From Sinimarinibacterium arenosum (GTDB taxonomy: Bacteria > Pseudomonadota > Gammaproteobacteria > Nevskiales > Nevskiaceae), in NCBI RefSeq assembly GCF_005047655.1, contig NZ_SUKF01000007.1:282250-346249 (forward strand): DNA of 64,000 bases, given 5' to 3'. The notes below the pieces were generated by a model, which saw only the letters and a program-made list of their open reading frames with translations, was not told the origin of the DNA and searched no databases. Numbering within the stretch: the stretch's first letter is position 1; each line of letters starts with the position of its first letter. This document shows positions 62,155-64,000 of the stretch, one piece after another. Made by a program: the position numbers and the translations under genes.

Positions 62155-63555
62155 CTAGTTGATGGGTTCCACGTCCAGACGCAGGCCGTGGCGTCCGGTG
62201 ACGCGTGCACGTTGGCCGGGGTGCAGGGTGTGTTGCGCGCAGATATGCCAGCGCTCGCCGCCGATTTCGCCCCAGCCTTCGCCGTCGGCGAACTCCAGCA
62301 CGTCGACCGTTTCGCCAAGCATCGCTTCGCCGCCGGTGACCACGCGCGCGTGACGCGCACGCCACAGCAGATACAGTGTCAGCGCCATCACCACAGCGGC
62401 GGATACGGCAATGCCGACGATCACGCCCACATTGATGCCGTAGCCGGGCACGTCCACGTCCATCAGCAGTACCGAGCCGAGCACGAACGCAACGGTGCCG
62501 CCGATGCCGAGCACGCCAAAGCTCGGCGCCATTGTCTCGGTCACCATCAGGGCCACGCCGAGCGCCATCAACGCGAGGCCGACGTAGTTCACCGGTAGCA
62601 ACTGGAACGCGTACAGCGCCAGCAGCAAGCTGATGCCGCCAGTCACGCCCGGCAGGATCGCGCCGGGGTGGTAGCCCTCCAGCAGCAGGCCGTAGATGCC
62701 AATCAACATCAGCATGTAGGCCACGGTCGGATTGGTCAGCGTCGCCAGCAACTTGATGCGCCAGTCCGGCTCTAGGGTCTCGACCCGCAAGTCCGCAGTC
62801 TGCAGCGTCTGCTCGCCGGTCGCGGTCGATACCGTACGTCCGTCGACCGCGCGCAGTAGCGTGTGAACGTCATCCGCGACCAGGTCGATGACCTGCTCGT
62901 TCAGTGCCTGCTGTGCAGACAGCGATGCGCCGTTACGCACCGCAGACTCGGCCCAGTCGGCATTGCGTCCGCGCTGTTCCGCGAGCCCGCGGATATATGC
63001 CACCGCGTCATTGATGGCCTTGGTCGTGGCTGCGTCACGCGGAACCGCCCGCGTCTCGCCAGTGGACGGGTCTGACGTTGTGGCCTCATCTGCAGCGGAT
63101 GCCGCATCAGGCTTCCTCTCCGGATCGTTATCGCGGGGCGACGCTGGCGTGGCGCTGTCCGGCAACGGCCACGAACCCCCAACCGGAATCGGCGTGGCTG
63201 CGCCGAGATTCGTCGCCGGTGCCATCGCCGCGATGTGTGTGGCGTAGAGAATGTAAGTGCCGGCGCTCGCTGCACGCGCTCCGGAAGGGCCGACCCATCC
63301 GATCACCGGGACCGGCGAAGCCAGCACGCGCTTGATGATGTCGCGCATCGCGCTGTCGAGTCCGCCGGGGGTATCGATGCGCAGCACGATCGCCGTGGCG
63401 CCGCTGTCCTGCGCCTGCGTCATGGCTTTCTCGACATGGGCGCTGGTGGCGGGGCCGATCGCACCCTCGATGCTGATCTCGGCGACGTAGGCGTCCCCTG
63501 CCGCAACACTGCTCGCGGCCAGCAAAAGCCCGATGAGGGTCAGCCAGCGCATCAT
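62155..63555 (-). CDS. NfeD-family membrane serine protease (ClpP-class)
   Basis: A 466-residue protein with a signal peptide (ending about Val-Ala-Ala-Gly), a periplasmic ClpP-class protease domain with Ser97 (Ala-Arg-Ala-Ala-Ser-Ala-Gly-Thr), and the catalytic Lys179 in Ala-Thr-Thr-Lys-Ala. A ~45-residue Pro/Ser/Asp/Glu-rich insert lies between them. Membrane helices follow (residues about 265-390), then a C-terminal soluble OB-like domain ending Val-Glu-Pro-Ile-Asn. The serine/lysine dyad matches 1510-N type enzymes. It is followed by the slipin gene 13 bp away. Start is at either of two adjacent Met, 63555 or 63552. Confidence 0.92.
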   Translation of the reverse strand: MMRWLTLIGLLLAASSVAAGDAYVAEISIEGAIGPATSAHVEKAMTQAQDSGATAIVLRIDTPGGLDSAMRDIIKRVLASPVPVIGWVGPSGARAASAGTYILYATHIAAMAPATNLGAATPIPVGGSWPLPDSATPASPRDNDPERKPDAASAADEATTSDPSTGETRAVPRDAATTKAINDAVAYIRGLAEQRGRNADWAESAVRNGASLSAQQALNEQVIDLVADDVHTLLRAVDGRTVSTATGEQTLQTADLRVETLEPDWRIKLLATLTNPTVAYMLMLIGIYGLLLEGYHPGAILPGVTGGISLLLALYAFQLLPVNYVGLALMALGVALMVTETMAPSFGVLGIGGTVAFVLGSVLLMDVDVPGYGINVGVIVGIAVSAAVVMALTLYLLWRARHARVVTGGEAMLGETVDVLEFADGEGWGEIGGERWHICAQHTLHPGQRARVTGRHGLRLDVEPIN

Positions 63556-63687
63556 GCGGTCCAGTATACGCGCGCCCGTCCGTCACCACGCCGGTATTGC
63601 GCAGACGGCGCTCTGTGCGTACGGAAGGTGAGGTGCGATTGCCAACCATCAGACACACCGCCGCACTTCTGGAATTCATCACTCCCC

Positions 63688-63727
63688 GTTCATGTCGAGT
63701 AGGCGCCGAGGCGCCGTATCGAGACAC
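63688..63727 (+). repeat. Solitary left REP unit, copy 4
   Basis: GTTCATGTCGAGTAG, GGCGCC-GA-GGCGCC, GTATCGAGACAC, preceded by the shared flank GGAATTCATCACTCCCC. No inverse partner follows. Confidence 0.87.
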
Positions 63728-63764
63728 GGCTCTGATCTGAGCCTTCAGGAATTCATAGCGACCC

Positions 63765-63877
63765 GTTCATGTCGAGTAGGCGCCGCAGCGCCATATCGAG
63801 ACACGGCTCTGATCTGAGCGTCCATGCCTTCAAGCTTGATGCACCACCTCGATACGCTGCGCTACTCGGTGCGAACG
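63765..63877. repeat. Composite REP repeat, copy 5, interrupted by an IS end
   Basis: Left unit 63765-63804 (GGCGC-CGCA-GCGCC stem), spacer ending CAAGCTTGAT, and inverse right unit from about 63843 to GCGAACG at 63877. The other composites continue CGAACGGGC, but here the sequence switches to TGTAATGACCC, the presumed IS end, so the copy is cut within its last bases. Confidence 0.85.
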
Positions 63878-64000
63878 TGTAATGACCCACCGAAACCTGC
63901 ACAGGTCATGCCGCTAAAGCAAATGCTTCAGCGGGTGTTTTCATCTTCAGCGCCTGGTGAGGGCGCCGATGGTTGTAGAACTGGATCCAGTCGCTGATGA
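63878..64000 (-). mobile_element. End of an IS3-family insertion sequence (continues past window)
   Basis: The boundary is set at 63878, where REP similarity stops and a TG dinucleotide begins (TGTAATGACCCACCGAAACC), the usual terminal pair of IS3-family elements. The transposase reading frame stops 28 bp inside. The other end, and so the target duplication, lie beyond the window. Confidence 0.65.
63906..64000 (-). CDS. IS3-family transposase, C-terminal end (5' truncated)
   Basis: The minus-strand frame gives 30 residues and a stop at 63906-63908: Ile-Ser-Asp-Trp-Ile-Gln-Phe-Tyr-Asn then Arg-Arg-Pro-His-Gln-Ala-Leu-Lys-Met-Lys-Thr-Pro-Ala-Glu. Tyr-Asn-x-x-Arg-Pro-His-Gln-Ala-Leu and x-Thr-Pro-Ala-Glu form the standard C-terminus of rve (DDE) integrases in the IS3 family. 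The rest of the gene continues past 64000. No start is visible, so whether the element is intact cannot be judged. Confidence 0.86.
   Translation of the reverse strand, partial: ISDWIQFYNHRRPHQALKMKTPAEAFALAA

Larger units (their letters stand above)
63556..63905. other. 350-bp intergenic region with REP units and an IS end
   Basis: Between the NfeD start and the transposase fragment I find a single REP unit (63688-63727), a composite REP (63765-63877) and then the end of an IS element beginning near 63878. No reading frame, RNA gene or terminator was recognised. The NfeD promoter must lie at its left end, about 63560-63640. Confidence 0.7.

Overview
The window reads as chromosomal DNA of a high-GC gammaproteobacterium. 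Nearly every base pair is coding, intergenic gaps are short, and the gene content (RlmJ, RluF, YajQ, large Lhr, ThiC under a TPP riboswitch, a DUF4212/VC_2705-type Na+/solute symporter, HD-GYP proteins) fits a free-living, metabolically broad aerobe. A member of the Nevskiales/Solimonadaceae-type lineages is my best guess, but that is inference from style of gene content, not a demonstrated placement.

Layout. 1-2.6 kb: end of a DUF294 protein and a two-subunit acetate-type symporter, closed by a strong terminator and followed by a candidate small RNA. 2.7-8.4 kb: rlmJ, a Nudix hydrolase, an ammonium transporter with a near-perfect sigma-54 promoter and an unknown partner gene, an RDD membrane protein and a PAS/HD-GYP protein. 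8.5-13.1 kb: a flavin/2Fe-2S reductase paired with a ferritin-like diiron protein, a glycine-zipper lipoprotein, a GAF/HD-GYP protein and a PAP2 phosphatase. 13.2-20.1 kb: TPP riboswitch and thiC, a three-gene lipid-linked sugar transfer module (flippase-like, GT2, PMT-type) and an MscS channel. 20.4-37 kb: a secreted subtilase with a GlyGly-CTERM-like tail, Lhr, periplasmic glutathione peroxidase, hydrolase, YitT protein, SDR, a Fic-fold protein lacking the catalytic motif, RluF, YajQ, DUF1330, aldo/keto reductase, a cupredoxin behind a CsoR-like palindrome, and a SWIM/SNF2 helicase. 37-52.4 kb: a solitary molybdopterin oxidoreductase, a TauD-like oxygenase, a ceramidase-family lipoprotein, acyl-CoA ligase, a TetR regulator with tandem operators facing an alpha/beta hydrolase, a histidine-box hydroxylase, GloA, PhoX-type protein, YggN-like protein, 3-mercaptopropionate dioxygenase-like enzyme, deoxyinosine glycosylase and two VOC proteins. 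52.5-60.9 kb: a four-gene NAD(P)-type 2-oxoacid oxidoreductase operon, an SDR, a SulP transporter and a VAT1-like quinone reductase. 60.9-64 kb: composite REP repeats, a slipin/NfeD membrane-protease pair, more REP repeats, and the end of an IS3-family element abutting a REP unit.

The points most worth a second look are: the candidate sRNA at 2.6 kb; the diiron/reductase pair with an upstream palindrome; the Fic-fold protein whose catalytic and inhibitory residues have both changed; the ceramidase with an altered GDVSPN motif; the 2-oxoacid oxidoreductase whose electron-transfer subunit fuses a GltD-like flavoprotein to ferredoxin domains; a Shine-Dalgarno sequestering hairpin at 50.2 kb; and the 115-bp composite REP repeats, whose hairpin stems covary. 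No rRNA, tRNA, CRISPR array or prophage was seen.
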